Part shown: one piece after another, positions 24,730-37,327 of the stretch
Numbering within the stretch: the first letter of the stretch is position 1
Layout of the letters: every line of letters begins with the position of its first letter
Source: Sipunculus nudus
Lineage: Eukaryota; Annelida; Sipuncula; Golfingiida; Sipunculidae
Assembly (NCBI GenBank): GCA_026874595.1
Contig: CM049312.1
Span: forward strand, 24,609,956-24,673,955
Direction of reading: 5' to 3'
DNA length: 64,000 nt
Notes under the pieces: generated by a model
Seen by the model: the letters and a program-made list of their open reading frames with translations, nothing else
Databases searched by the model: none
What the model was told of the DNA's origin: nothing
Translations under genes and position numbers: made by a program

Positions 24730-24977
24730 TCAAGAAGATCCAATCAAATTTTTTCTGGATGTAGCGGCATTTCCTCTTCCGGTCGGACTTCCGGTGTTGC
24801 GTGCCTCCGGGACCACACGGTTCTTTTTCTTTTTTTCGACGACTTTCCATAGCGTCATGAGGTCAAGGCCGACAATAAATAGGACGACCGCCAACAGAAG
24901 ACCAATAGCCACCGCACCATAGTTGTGAGCTGACGGAGCTTCTGCCGGAACCTCCTCTTCTCTCGTCTTTTCCTCTT
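24730..24977 (-). CDS. Gene 2 terminal exon: transmembrane segment and basic cytoplasmic tail
   Basis: Seen: acceptor GCAATTAG then phase-1 entry. An acidic juxtamembrane stretch (EEEKTREEEVPAEAPS) is followed by about 21 hydrophobic residues (AVAIGLLLAVVLFIVGLDLM), then a basic stop-transfer segment with KKKK and a roughly 30-residue Ser/Gly/Arg tail ending at TGA (24730). Inference: a type I single-pass membrane anchor, extracellular acidic side and cytosolic basic tail. It lies directly 3' of the sushi exons. Phase-1 entry matches what an undamaged sushi exon would supply. As the sequence stands, the 185-bp sushi exon upstream delivers phase 0, so this exon would be read out of frame if joined directly. 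TTTATT (AATAAA on the minus strand) at about 24490 is a possible polyadenylation signal. Confidence 0.7.
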
Positions 24978-25509
24978 CTAATTGCGGCATGGGGGTGCAA
25001 GAAATAAAATAAAATAATATTTTTTCCGAATATATTCAGTATTTCTATATATCATTATTAAACTAACTAAAGAAATTCCGCATCCTATATGGTTCTTATT
25101 AGCGACATTTCAGTCATTTCGTAGTAGAGTTAATTCAATTTTATGTTACAGTTGTAACCCATTTGCTTCCCTGGCTATATGGATTGATAAACTTAAGGTC
25201 TTTTTAATAAACAGAGCTCGTTAAATAAGACTTACTTTAATCATAAGCAGAAAAAAAGCTGTGGGGAGAGGGGGGGTCCAGGGGGTTCGCCGCAACTTTT
25301 TTAAGGGTTTCAGATAAAATTTTGTGGCCCGGTACCCCCTCCCCCCCTTTCCAAAATCCTGGAACCGCCCCTGTTAATACCTGGAAACATGGCCACATTG
25401 TCATACAATTACAGTTACTTGCACACTACCAAAGACACACATGCACATTGCCTTGTAATTATATACAAGTATTTCGTTCCTGAAAATCTACGATGAGATA
25501 TATTCTTAC
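24978..25509 (-). other. Gene 2 intron with an interspersed repeat
   Basis: About 25262-25375 holds a GGGGGGTCCAGGGG … TTTTGTGGCC … CCTGGAACCGCCCC element related to 62520-62660. Otherwise AT-rich. Confidence 0.6.
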
Positions 25510-25694
25510 TAAGGCAATTTTGACAATTTTCGGGTACCAATGACTCAGTTTTCCACAGCTTGAGAACCGGTAGCGCCATCTGTCGGCAAAGTGGTAACCG
25601 TCCTCACAAGTGTAGTTTATGTGTGTACGGTACGAGGTGTTGGTGGTATTGACAATCACCCCATCCCATGTGGCGAGGGGTAGACACATAATCC
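25510..25694 (-). pseudogene. Gene 2 exon: sushi/CCP domain with a 1-nt frame lesion
   Basis: Seen: acceptor ATTTTTAG, phase-1 entry, donor CTTA|GTAAGA. The peptide starts IMCLPLATWDGV and continues with INYTCEDGYHF, SSCG and HWYP. That gives sushi cysteines 1-3, the Gly-Tyr turn and the tryptophan. The fourth cysteine is missing in this frame, but an AATTGC sits just before the donor in the next frame. The exon is 185 bp; a symmetrical phase 1-1 exon must be a multiple of 3 (the partner at 26934-27113 is 180). Inference: one base has been lost between the tryptophan and the last cysteine. It could be a true mutation, an allele or an assembly error. Confidence 0.78.
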
Positions 25695-26933
25695 CTAAAA
25701 ATAATAATTAGTGGACGAAAAACAACTAACGTCTTATACACGTGTAAAGCATGCAATATAAGTAAAAAATATAAACATTCCCCTAGAACTTTAAAAACTT
25801 TAAATCATTTTAAAAACTTTCCTCTGTTCAGGCATAAAGTCTGTGTTAAGAGATTATATTTTAATTTATGTTTACTGTTCATTTTTAATTACTTCTGTTT
25901 CATGTTTGGAATAGAAAGCAGAGACTTCCGCACGGATCCTGCATTGTCAAACGTAAGTTTGATAAAACTTAACTCTTTTCCTACATAAGCCCAGGGAACA
26001 TGAAAGACAGCCAAGTGATATGTTTGTCCCCGTGCACCAACTCGATGATGGATTTGGAGGCAACCTATGCCCGCCAGAACAAAGGCGCACCTAATACCAG
26101 TGAATGACTCTCACCTTTGACCGGCATAAACAAATATGGCGCAGAATCCGTTAAACAAAACATAGTATGGTGATCAAGGTATTTTTTTTTTTTTGGTGTT
26201 CACAAACCTCCACAAATTTACAACAAATGAGTTCATTACGCTTTGAGTAGAATTCCTAACAGGCGAACAAAAATAATTCATTAACGTAACGCCTGCTGGT
26301 GGAGGTATAAAAAAAATATAAAGAATTAACCCTTCAGTTCCGGGGTACAGGAGGGCCAATCGTCCTAAGACGTTCTAGACAAGATGTAAATTTAATCCTG
26401 CTAACTGGCCCTTAGTAGGAGGGTTGGCCAAAAAAAAACTACAACTAAAAACAACCCTAATGTTGTTTTATGATGGAAAACATATTTTTGAACTTTTCAT
26501 TAATTTCAACATGAATTTGTAACATTTAAAAATATGCCCCTTAAAAGATACACTATTTTAAGCACCCAGTAACAGTTAATCACTTTTAGTTAACTAATAT
26601 AAAAATACATGACAATATCTCAATTTTTTTACTCCCTACTGTTCTTTTCTATTGAATCAAAATACAAAATTCCATTTTTAAGGAAGATAGAGACTAAACA
26701 GAGGAAAAACAAAAATGTACTTTTGAGATATTGTCATGTGGTTTTAAATTTACCTGTTTAATAGTAGTTTGCTGTTACTGGGTGCTTAAAATAGTGTACT
26801 ATAAAAGTAAAATGTTGAAATATCCCATGGAAATGAATGACAATTTAAAAAATATGTTTGCCCTCAGTAAGAACACTGTCACAGATTAAAAATAAGGTAT
26901 ACATTAATCGTCTATTATGGGTTATTAGCTTAC
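25695..26933 (-). other. Gene 2 intron between the sushi exons
   Basis: AT-rich; contains the foldback element described separately. No further exon seen. Confidence 0.6.
26541..26806. mobile_element. Foldback MITE-like element
   Basis: Outer arms read TACACTATTTTAAGCACCCA (from 26549) and, reversed, the same 20 bases ending at 26798. Further inside, ACATGACAATATCTCAA pairs with TTGAGATATTGTCATGT. Arms total about 85 bp with a diverged stretch in the middle, around a loop of about 80 bp. No coding capacity. Known: this layout is typical of miniature inverted-repeat elements; the superfamily is not identifiable. Confidence 0.75.
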
Positions 26934-27113
26934 GTAAACATCCGTCCGGTGAGTCAAGACTCCATTGCCCGAGCTCGTTACACGTAGCCCAAAACATGAA
27001 TTTCTTCCCCCTTGTTGAGTAACCGTCGTCACACACGTAGTTGACCTTGTCCTTGAAGTACAATACTCCAAATGTTAAAACACCGTTTAAAATAATTAAT
27101 GGTAAAGGCAAGA
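26934..27113 (-). CDS. Gene 2 exon: sushi/CCP domain
   Basis: Seen: acceptor ACAATCAAG, phase-1 entry, donor TTTAC|GTAAGC in phase 1, 180 bp. The peptide carries LPLPLIILNGVLTF, then VNYVCDDGYSTRG, WATCNELGQWS and GCL. This is the sushi pattern NG…C..GY…C….W….C. Odd: the first sushi cysteine is not in the open frame, while a TGC lies right after the acceptor in another frame. Either the N-terminal edge has a small indel or the cysteine is lost. Known: sushi domains are extracellular disulphide modules common in complement-like and adhesion proteins. Neighbours: downstream are the damaged sushi exon and the transmembrane exon. Upstream, the next recognisable exon is the broken TSP1 exon 10.4 kb away. 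Confidence 0.72.
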
Positions 27114-30100
27114 CTTGATTGTAATCATTATATTTAAATTTGTAAATAAAGCCCTCATACAGACTTTTACTATGGATATTTGATGTTGCCTCAGAGACAA
27201 AAAATTATGTCAACAGCCTGTCACCAAGGCGCATGTCATTTCACTTTAACATCACTTTAATGGTTTTTAAGATATATATATATATAAATATATTCATGTA
27301 TAGAGACCTTAAACCATTTTTTTATTAGGGAAATTTGAAAAGAGTAGTGTCGATCCCGCAATCGAACTCATATGACATACAGGTCTAGCGTTTCAGCCTC
27401 TTCACAAATGAAGCATACGTTAATAGAGACACAGGTCCGCCTTTACATGCATCCCGTCGAAGACCGAGTGACCAGGGTCATCAGAAACAGAGGCTTTCAA
27501 AGGGACATAGCCAGGAGCAGTATTATGCCTATTCATTCACACTATCAGTTCAGCTCTGCTTTAGACAAAATTTTCACAGCAAAAGCATCCCAGAACACAT
27601 TTTCATTACCTCGCATACGACTATTTAAAGCCTTGTTATGGCTCTGCGTATTGCATGGTAAACACAGTCCACGTGTATCTGTTATCATATAGTCCCCGGG
27701 ATACATCGATTTAATTGAAAAATTTTATCGTTAATCTTAGGTTTATTTTTCGTTGGAGTATACTTTGGGACATTAGAAAATGGCAGTCTTAAGTTGCACA
27801 GACGGTGGTTCTGCCCTGCAGCTCAAAAAAAGCCCACCCATACCTCTATATCAGTGATTTGCCACAATCATGCCATGCAACCTTCGGATCTCAATATCTC
27901 TGGAATGCCTTGGCAGATTTGGATAATCTTGTATAAAGTTGTATGTATGATTCTACGGCCACCTGAGGTCAAAATCAAGGCCAAAGGTCAAGGTCAAGGT
28001 CACTTTGAGGCCCTAAAAGCAGATGATATCCTATTTTTGCACGAAATCTTTATATATATTATTATTTCGACACAATCTCACAGTTTCAGTAGAATCATTG
28101 GAAGATTGTTTAATTAAGGTTCCGATTAAGTAGTATTCAAAGTATGGTAACTTATTTCAAGGTCAAGTTCGTCAGTTACACGAAACAAAAAGGGTTAGGT
28201 TGATCCGTTGTATGGTAATACAGACGAGTTGAGTACACCTATCTGATTAATTAAGAGATGATTCTCTTATTCACTTGCGGAATGTACATACACTTTAAAT
28301 ATTCGAAACCAGTTTCCAAATATAATTTAATTCTTCTTATTCTCAGGCTTCTCAAACAGTACCAGCTTCAGTTTTGAAGACAATGAACAAGTACTTTTGC
28401 GCCCTTTTTGGGATTAGGAGTAAGTGCAGAGATATGAACCGTTTTTGGCACACACTTCTTCCCAACAAGAGTCCGCAGAGAAAAGCAAACCCTATCTAAG
28501 CTCAGTTCCTTTAACCTCGCCAACCTCCCCCCCCCCCCCCCCCCCCCCCGCCTCTGTGTCCTTGAGCAGAAAATCTCCAGGGTCAAACTTTATGACCATA
28601 TCTCGGCAAATGCGCACAAGGTTCATGTAAATGAATGGGACCCCTGAAACATGGTTGGATGAAGGAGGAAATTTCATCCCTAAATTGGTTGATGGAGAGC
28701 GAGTTCCGGATAACCTGTTTCATGAGGAAAATGAGACAGAGGATGATGACAGGAGCAATATTGATAATTATGAAGAATACAGTAAGAGTGACAATGGGAG
28801 CAGTGTTCAAATCAGGGAATATATAAACTCACTTAACGTGATAAATATTTAGGCTAATGGGCTTACTTCATGCACATATCAAAATTCAATTTAGTTTAAA
28901 TGGTATACTAGAAATAAGATCCAAATTTTAATGTTTTAGATTATTAACATAAATTTTAAGTCACTATCTTAAATTTCGCAAAATTTCGACCACGGCACAA
29001 TTTTTTCCCCTTTAAGCACTGTTGATTTAATTTTTCACAACATATACACATGGAGAATGAAACTTTTAATATCTGAAATATCAAAGGAAAATTTCAAAGA
29101 ATTGATTAAGAAAAGTATATTTTTTTTTCAATTTACACAGACCATGTTAACTATTTTTATATCAACCTCACCCAGTACATTTATTTATACAGCCCTGTGT
29201 TATGTAACCCGATCCAGGCATCTGCCCTAGCTCCACATGGACGTACTTCCACTCTGCCCTACACCCCCCACCCCTTAGCCCGATGATGTGTCAACTAGAT
29301 GAATATTGTAATTTTCTATATTTGAATCATTCTTGTTCCATACTTTTGCTACATTTTGGAAAATGAATTGTATCACAAGGTATAAAAATGATTAAAGTGA
29401 ACATTTAATTATGTCCACAAAGTGATGAATTGCTACTAAATTGTGGATGTTTATAAGATGAGGATTTCCTTACATCAGAGCAGTAAAAACCTTTGAATAT
29501 ATATCACCCTTGTTGACCTTTCAGGCTAATTATACACGCTTTCAGCAGGAAATACTGGGTAGCTAGCTCGCTCTTTGCAGGCAACATCTGACCCCATGTG
29601 CGCAACCCCCCCCCCCCCCTCCTCTAGTACTTGTTTTGTCAACAACATATCGATAAATAATTATGATTTTTATTGGTTATAATAACAACTTAAAAATATA
29701 AATGGAAAAGGAATTAATAGTTAATGAGTAACAAGGAATTACCTTGCAATTACTGATGTTGTACGGATCTTGTATGAATGGCCCCAAGTGCATTCCATAC
29801 GACACCATGTAGTCACCTCTGGGTTTTTTTCATTTCAAACTTAATAATGGAAAATATTTGAATAAAATTGATTTATACGTTTAGGGATGATATAAAGCAA
29901 ATCAATGATAGACAAGGCTGCAGTTGATTATCTAAAAATTAATCTAAATTTACAGGTATTTTCAAAGTGTTTCAGTTTGTTAATTTATATTATTTGCAAA
30001 ATTAAAAAAAAATAAAATATGTAAAAAATTTAAAATTTTACCCAGATTTATACTCATTACAGATGTCATTATGTTTGACTTATGATATCAAGAGTCATGG

Positions 30101-30821
30101 CTTTAACAGATGTCACATGATACTACGTAAATAATCAAAATTTATATTAAAGATTCCTTTATATCCTCATCTCCAGTTTGCTCTTTATATAATTTATTGG
30201 GTGTTCTTATCCTTCAGGTATTTTTTTTTACATTTGTATTAGTTTTACAGCTGAGATAACTGTTCATTTTTATATATGTATTAAAATATAAAAATATTCA
30301 AATGTGATTAAACAAATCAGTGCTTAGACAAGTTTTCATTATATCTACAATGTTAATAATTGTCCAACGACTCTATGTCCATATTGCTATGTCCAGTGTG
30401 TAGAACATACACTAACATATGTTAAACCTAAATTAAAGCCGTATATCCAGTTACGTATGAACCTTATTTAAAGTGACATTATCAGAGCAATATAATGCGT
30501 ATTCTCTCAAACTCTCAGTTCAGTTTTGCTTTATGCCAATATTTCCCAGCAAAATCATCCCAGCACTTCACACAAGGCTGTTTGACACCTTTTTATGGCT
30601 CTGCGTGTTTATGAACACAGTCCACGTGTGTCTGTTTACCATAACAAGGCCGCGTGACCGGAGGTCCGATTGTGAGCCTCAACACGCAATGTTTTAGCCG
30701 GCGAGAATATGTATTACATTTTCGGGGCCAAGTCAATAAGGGATAAGTCAGTGATATTTACGTAAAAGGCACTTTATTATTGAATAATCAAGCTCTAGAC
30801 TTAAGAAAAGTCAATTACCGT
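27114..30821. other. Gene 2 intron (if the gene extends to 42 kb): repeats, no exon seen
   Basis: A roughly 200-bp block at 27480-27680 resembles 30470-30690 in the same orientation (both include GGCTCTGCGT…CACAGTCCACGTGT). An AAGGTCAAGGTCAAGGTCAC motif lies at about 27984-28003, a C tract at about 28528-28549 and another C tract near 29606. The 73-residue acidic plus-strand ORF at 28631-28852 is not recognised. Confidence 0.5.
28127..28345 (+). repeat. Interspersed repeat, inverted relative to 33858-34060
   Basis: Shares AAGAGATGATTCTCTTATTCACTTGCGG-like sequence and the flank GAAACCAGTTTCCAA with the reverse complement of 33858-34060, with roughly 200 bp aligned by eye. Confidence 0.7.
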
Positions 30822-31430
30822 AAGGTGTATAATATGGTTATAAATGACTATACAAATGAGCCGGCTAATAGAATTTAACTAGAGGAAAGCTTATTTTCCT
30901 GGAAAGGTGCAATTGATTATATATATAAAACCACTATGGACATGTTTTTGAGGCAATTTCAGTTTAGAATTATCCATAATATATTGTCTGTGAATGTAAA
31001 GCTATACATATGGAAAATAACCGATACCAATATGTGTTCATATTGCAAAAAAGAAACAGAAACAGTAGTGCATTTATTCTGTGACTGCGACAAAGCTAAA
31101 TCATTTTAAAGACAAATTAGTCAGTGGGCAGAACACGCTAGAATAAACATGCCTGCACTGACTCCGCTTCTTTTATATACAGGATGTGACAAAGACAATG
31201 CAAATAAACGTATAAAAGATTTGTTATTATTGCTACAAAAATATGTAATTTTTAAAAATAAAGAATCGGGTAATTTTCCATCTTTCACTGTATATATATC
31301 ACATGTTAAGAAATTTGAAGGATTGGAAAGAAGAGTAGCTAAAAAAATAACATATATATATATATTCATAAACAAAAGTGGGGTAACCTACTTAATGTTT
31401 TTCGAAAGAGTGAAGAATTTTGAGAATTAG
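30822..31430 (+). pseudogene. LINE ORF2 C-terminal remnant (zf-RVT region)
   Basis: Seen: one frame runs through the region with two in-frame stops (TAA at about 30879 and about 31107). It includes FRIIHNILSVNVKLYIWKI, then MCSYCKKETETVVHLFCDC, then a long helical tail (LLLLLQKYVIFKNK). Known: a CxxC…H…C cluster with the V-H-L-F spacing near the C-terminus is the zf-RVT domain of L1/Tx1/R1-type non-LTR retrotransposons. Inference: a 5'-truncated dead LINE copy, about 600 bp. The catalytic reverse transcriptase and endonuclease are absent. Confidence 0.72.
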
Positions 31431-32479
31431 CTGTAGATATAATTTTGAAATGTGTATAAATATGTAGGTTAGAGTACGTGCATGTGTGTGTATGTATATG
31501 TGTGTATATATTTGGGTGTATATATGGGTATATATATATATAAATGTGAACGCGTGATCCTTCTTGGATGTATATATACGTATGTATGTATATTTAAATT
31601 TTTCTTCGGATCTGGTAAATATAATGTTGATCTGACCAAACCAGTTAAATCTACATATAACATTGTTGTTCTTATTAAATTAAATGTTTGTTTCCAATGA
31701 TATTGAAATTATATCGACAGAACGAGATATAATTATAATTGTTGTAGACAAAATAAAAGTCTCTTCACCAATACTCGGTTGGTATCCTCTCGGCAGGAAT
31801 ACGTCTACATGGTTCATATGCACTTGTCTTTGAAAAAGTACAAACAAGTAGCAATACAAGCAATTTAAAAAAAATTCTCTTGTTAACTCCTTTTTGTTGA
31901 TTCAATATATGTATGTGCCTTGTCAGAAGAACTTGAAAAATTGTATATTAAATCTTGCAATAGTGAAGATGTTCATGTTATAAACACAAGATTTGTAAGG
32001 TTTTTTTTCTTGTTACGAGGGATGTCGATGATGAAAAAGAAAGTTATAAATAAATATCTAGTAATACTGAGACATCCAACAAAAAAAAAAAAAGAAATAA
32101 AAAAAAAGTCAGTAAGGGCACCGCATGCTTGACAGGTGTTGTGGTTGAGTCCCGAGCGATGCGTTATGTTGAAACTTGTGATCGCGCCCGGTCCACTGTT
32201 ATTAATAATTGTTTACAGGAGAAAGCAAACAATTTCAGGAAAATATATTGGGAGGTACAAATTTATTTTAATGGGAAGAAGCAATTTTTCGTGTTAATAC
32301 GACATGCTTTATGGGTGAATGGGCCCCCTTTAAATCTGTGAAATTTTTATGTCTCAGATTCTCAACAAGTTGTTTGACTGAAACTCATGAAATACAATTT
32401 ACATGATATAAACTGACAAAATGGTGTATACTTGCAGCATCAGGCCAAGTCACTCCATTTTCAAATGTAAATTATTGTA
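31431..32479. other. Non-coding: TGTATA-rich simple repeats
   Basis: 31466-31590 is a drifting TGTATG/TATATG tract. An A-rich stretch sits at 32080-32106. Nothing else recognised. Confidence 0.6.
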
Positions 32480-33746
32480 TCGCCAGACATAGTCTGGAGA
32501 TACTATGGTTTAGGCACGGTCGCGCCGCCGCCGCAGAGATTTCTTTTGGACACAATAACTCAAAAAATATTTCACGGATCTTTACCAAACTTAGTATATG
32601 TATAGATATGGGTGAGAGGACGACGCCTATTTAAAATGAGGTCATGACCTCAACAAGGAGAGTGACCTTGACCTTGAATAGGTTCAATTTTGGGGAAAAT
32701 CACACAAATTCTTAAATATCTCAAGAAAACTTGCATGGATTGATCCCAAAATCAAGTTGATCGAAGATCATGGATAGGGTTGTCATGTTCCAGAAACTGG
32801 TGGCGCCACCTATTATTCTTTACTTGTTTTCATGCCATTTAATATCCCCAAAATTGCTACTTGACAGTACTGTGAGCATTATAAGTCAAAAACTAATGGA
32901 CAGATTTCTTTCATATTATGCAGATACATAGATATGGGTTATGGGATGATGTTTATTTAAATTGGGGTCATGACCTTTCCTATGAGAGTGGCCTTGACCT
33001 TGAATATTGCCATATATGGTGAAAATCACACAAAATCATTAATTTCTCAATAAGGGATGCATGCATTGGTCCAAAAATCAACTTGACCGAAGATCTTGGA
33101 TAGTAATGCCATGTACCGGAAACAGGTGGCGCCACCTGTTATTCTTTTACTTGCTTTCGTGCCGTTTAATACCCCATCATTGCCACTTAACAGTACATTT
33201 ATAACCTGTGAGCATTATAAGTCAAAAAACTAATGGACAGATTTCTTTCATATTAGGCATATACATAGACATGGGTTATGGGATAATGTATATATAAATT
33301 GGGGTCATGACCTTTCCTATTAGAGTGGCCTTGACCTTGAATATTGCCATATATGGTGAAAATTACACAAAATCATTAATATCTCAATAAGGGATGCATG
33401 CATTGGTCCAAAAATCAACATATTCGAAGATCTTGGAAAGTATTGTCATGTACCGGAAACAGGTGGCGCCACCTGTTATTCTTTTACTTGTTTTGTGCCG
33501 TTTAATACCTCATCATTGCCATTTATCAGTACTGTGAGCATTATAAGTCATTTCTTGCATATACATAGACATGGGTTAGGGGATGATGTATATTGAAATT
33601 TGGATCATGACCTTTTCTATGAGAATGACCTTTTCTATGAGTGTGGTCTGATATTAATTGTTGCTGAAGAAGGGGGGCCTATTCTTAAAGGGGGGGATTA
33701 ATTGTCTGGGGATACTATGGCACCTGCGGTGCCAAGAAATATCTAG
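32480..33746 (+). mobile_element. Helitron-like non-autonomous element, copy 1
   Basis: Seen: starts TCGCCAGACATAGTCTGG after an A and ends with the hairpin GGCACCTGCGGTGCC (33719-33733), 9 nt, then CTAG (33743-33746) before T. Known: Helitrons start TC, end CTRR with a hairpin about 10 nt upstream, insert between A and T, and make no target duplication. All four points fit. A GTCTGG(A/G)GATACTATGG block occurs at both ends in the same orientation. Inside are about three tandem units of roughly 330 bp, each with a GGTGGCGCCACC palindrome and TGACCTTGACCTTGAATA motif. No Rep/helicase ORF. Bivalve pearl/HINE-type elements have this architecture (established knowledge; the family assignment is inference). 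Confidence 0.72.
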
Positions 33747-33857
33747 TTTAAATTAACATTAGTCCTCTTTGCTATATAGCAGGATTACATCAAAATCTTT
33801 CATAACCATGGTTCCTATGTCTAAACCTGTTTGTTGTTATACCTACAATAGGTATTA

Positions 33858-34060
33858 AGAAGAATTAGTTTTATGTTTTGAAACTGGTTTCAAACATTTA
33901 AGTGTATGTACGTTCCGCCAGTGAATGAGAGAATCATCTCTTGATTAATCAGTATAGTCAAACTCGTCTACATTACCACACTACGGATCAAGCTGACCTT
34001 TTAAGTTGTTTCGCATACCTGAAGACCATGACCTTTAACCAAGTATCATTTTAAATATTC
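33858..34060 (-). repeat. Interspersed repeat, inverted partner of 28127-28345
   Basis: Contains GAATGAGAGAATCATCTC and GAAACTGGTTTCAAA, the reverse complement of the other copy, at moderate divergence. Confidence 0.7.
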
Positions 34061-34429
34061 AATGAGGATATTAGCAAAATATCTGAATATGTTGAATTTA
34101 TAATTACTTTTAATATTTCAAGGAGCCACAAAGGCAATATTTGATTAGTGTGTCCCAATTACTGACATTTCCACTTATACGGCAGTAAATAATTGTATTA
34201 AGGTAAGTGATGATTCTCAGAAATTAAAAATTGGTAATTTTAGACACTCCGTCCTTAACAGGGAAAAAAATGGAAAAGTCAAACCAGCAGCAAAACATGT
34301 TAACGCTATTTATCCGAGAAAATGGTCATTCATTATAGATATATGAAAATAAACAAATTTTTTTTTAGTTAGTTACCTTTTTGTTGTCCCTTATGTTTAT
34401 TTGTGGGTTAAATGCGGTCTGACCTTTAT

Positions 34430-34615
34430 ATATAGGTGGTGTATAGGGGTGGGTGCGGGCTAAAAGCTAAATGTGCGGGGCGGGTGCGGGTCGACGTAAT
34501 TTTATTTGCCTAGCTGCGGGGCGGTGAGGGGAGGGTCTTTTTACAACTGCGGGGCCGGGCGGTTGCGGGCTGAAGGTTTGTTTTGCGGGGCGGGTGCGGG
34601 TTCTAAATTATGGCT
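34430..34615 (+). repeat. G-rich degenerate repeat (GCGGGGCGGGTGCGGG)
   Basis: Four or more spaced occurrences of GCGGG(G)CGGGTGCGGG-like blocks in otherwise AT-rich DNA. Runs of 3-4 G separated by 1-6 nt give G-quadruplex potential on the plus strand. Confidence 0.7.
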
Positions 34616-37282
34616 CACGCAGGATGGAGCAGATATGTGCAAGATGGAAGGTTTTGCATGAGATGTTTGGTTTTAAATCCGTTGACAATCTTTTTTTAAA
34701 AAGTGGGACCAGTGATCTGGCCCTTTTACCTGATGATCCCGATAGCTTTTGTCTTTACTGGCCATACATAAGTTTAAAATCCGTATGTCAATCCAAACTG
34801 AAGTTATTATTTTGATTACTATAGGGCACCACCTTATGATCAATAAACAAACCAGATTTCGGGTCACCAGATGAAACATTAGCTGAGAAAATTATTGCTG
34901 TCATTTTATAGTCTAAAAATAAAAAAAAAAATAAAAATTAGAAAAAAGTACTCGGGAACTGACAACCCTAGTCATTGTCACTACTCAAGGCAAGATTCAT
35001 GATAATCGATGCATTAATTATGAAGACATTGGAAGTTCACATTTTGAATTATTCTAGGGGGGACTTACAAGCACCATGGCTCGGAGAATTTCCAAGAAGA
35101 TTTTTATTGACCTCTGTGGATTTTCACCTAAAAGCCTAAAATTTAGAGTCAGCGGTAAGCCGTCCTTGTTAACAGACGGAAGACGGACAAAGCGCGATGC
35201 CTTTACCCAGGTTGACTCTCAGCCAGCTGAGATAAAATTAAGAAATTTGGAGGAGCCAACCTTTCAAAAATGTTGACTGTACAAATGTGAAATTTTACGT
35301 ACGTGGACATTTTAATGTATGTACATTATTTTTACCATGTATTTATCACCATGGCAATTTTTAAGAAATCTGTTTAATGGGTGTTAACAGCTGCTGCGGA
35401 CAAATTTACACAAATAACGTTACATATATGTGACAACTGATTTTACCTGAAATTCATACTTAAACCTAAACTAAGTAATTGTTGCATGGTGTTTTGAAAT
35501 TTTTTACGTTTAAAAGCTCTTTCAGGTGTGACAGGCTCGAGGTGTGAACTATATTGCTTTATTTGTACGCATTTTGGTTGTATTGTTTGTACTCAGAAAT
35601 TACGACTGGTCATATGCAACAAAGCACAAATCGTAAATGCTAGACCATAAAAAATGTCTTACTTCATGTCAATTTAGGTCATTAGTAAATATTCTAGCAT
35701 GCATACAAGATATCATGTCACTGGGACCTATATTCTGCGAGTTCCGCATATTTGTATGTGGTTTTAGCACTTATAAAAACTTATATAAATTTTCTTGGCT
35801 GCAAAACAATAATTTTGCATTCAACCCCCTCATAGAAACATTGCTCGTCATCTGTACATATAACATCGTTAAAAAATGGAGAAAATCGGCCAAGCCAGTG
35901 CTTCAGAACAGTTGCAGACACGATTAGGCAGTTATAACATTTGTTTTGTTGATGAATAAAATTAATACTTCAGATATATCAATTGCCTGGACCTTTTTTT
36001 CTGAAAATTTCTGCTGTCCTAAGTTGAGCTAAATAATCATTATACACGATATGAAAGTGGGACGCAAAAGGGACCGATCTGTGTTCGGATGCACAAGGGG
36101 TGATCACTAAGGCTCAGATGATCTATGGTCAACTGGGCTTAAATAAGGCACACAATGGACTGCCCCGGTCCATGAAACATGCGGAAGGTCTCACACATTG
36201 GATTATCAATGGAATCAAAGTGTCTTGTTTGGACTGGTCAGGTTCACTAAAGTGTTATTACATTACAGGTTATTTTTTTTCCTACTGTTATTATCAGTGT
36301 TAGATCTTGCTATCAAACTGTGGATGTACATGTTGAGAAACACTCCATGCTTCAGAAGAGTTAAAAACCGTTTGCTTTCTTTTTTTTAACATGTGTGAAA
36401 TTCAGTATTAAATTATAGTTGAGATAATATTTAGCAAGATGATGTTATTTGTCCCTAATCCGACCAATAGTGTGTATACCTGATTTGAAAAGGGATCGAT
36501 TTTACTGATTTTTTTAATTCAGTTACTTAAATTAAACATGTACATTAAACTTAAACCGAAATAAACAAACCTTTTTTGAACATTGATTCATGGATTAATC
36601 TAGAAGATTCCATTTTTAGTGTTTTATCTTTCAATAAGATAATTTTTTTTATTTAAATTAAGTTAAAGCATTTTATGATTAAAAAATAGTAAAGTATACG
36701 TGTATGCATAATTTGACAAAACCAAAGTAAGGAAAAATCATGATGTAATTCTAAATTAACTTAAATTTCAAGATTTTTGTTTGTATTACAATTTAATCAT
36801 ATCTATAAAATTGAAAAATTCAATATGATAACATTAATTCATTTAAAGAATCGTTATTCTACTGCCAAAATGGACATGCTAAAAAGGGTTTAATATAAAC
36901 ATCTTTATTTCCCTGCTCAAGCAGAAAGGGAAATAAAGCTATCAGTCCGTTCTGACCACCTGTGTTTATCTGGAATATTTCTTATGCAAAACAGTATCTC
37001 AAAAACCTTTACTGGTTTTTCCATGGCAGTCATGTCGAATTATTAGTTTTGCAATCATAAGCACATAATTAGCACCAAATAGCAGGATCATTTTCTCTTC
37101 GTTATGCAAATACTAACATATCAAACGAGTAACGATTGAAATAAGTATAATCTGAATGTGCCGACATTTCACAAATTTCAGCTGAGCGCGCGCCGTGACC
37201 AATAGGTCCCTATAACTGATATTTCGAACTGGAATTAGACATGAGTATGTTGGGTTGAATTATTGTAGGGTGATATATGTCT

Positions 37283-37327
<45 letters not shown>

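Noticed and set aside
28631-28852. Acidic 73-residue plus-strand ORF
   Set aside because: Composition is biased but there is no homology signal, and it is next to homopolymer and repeat sequence.
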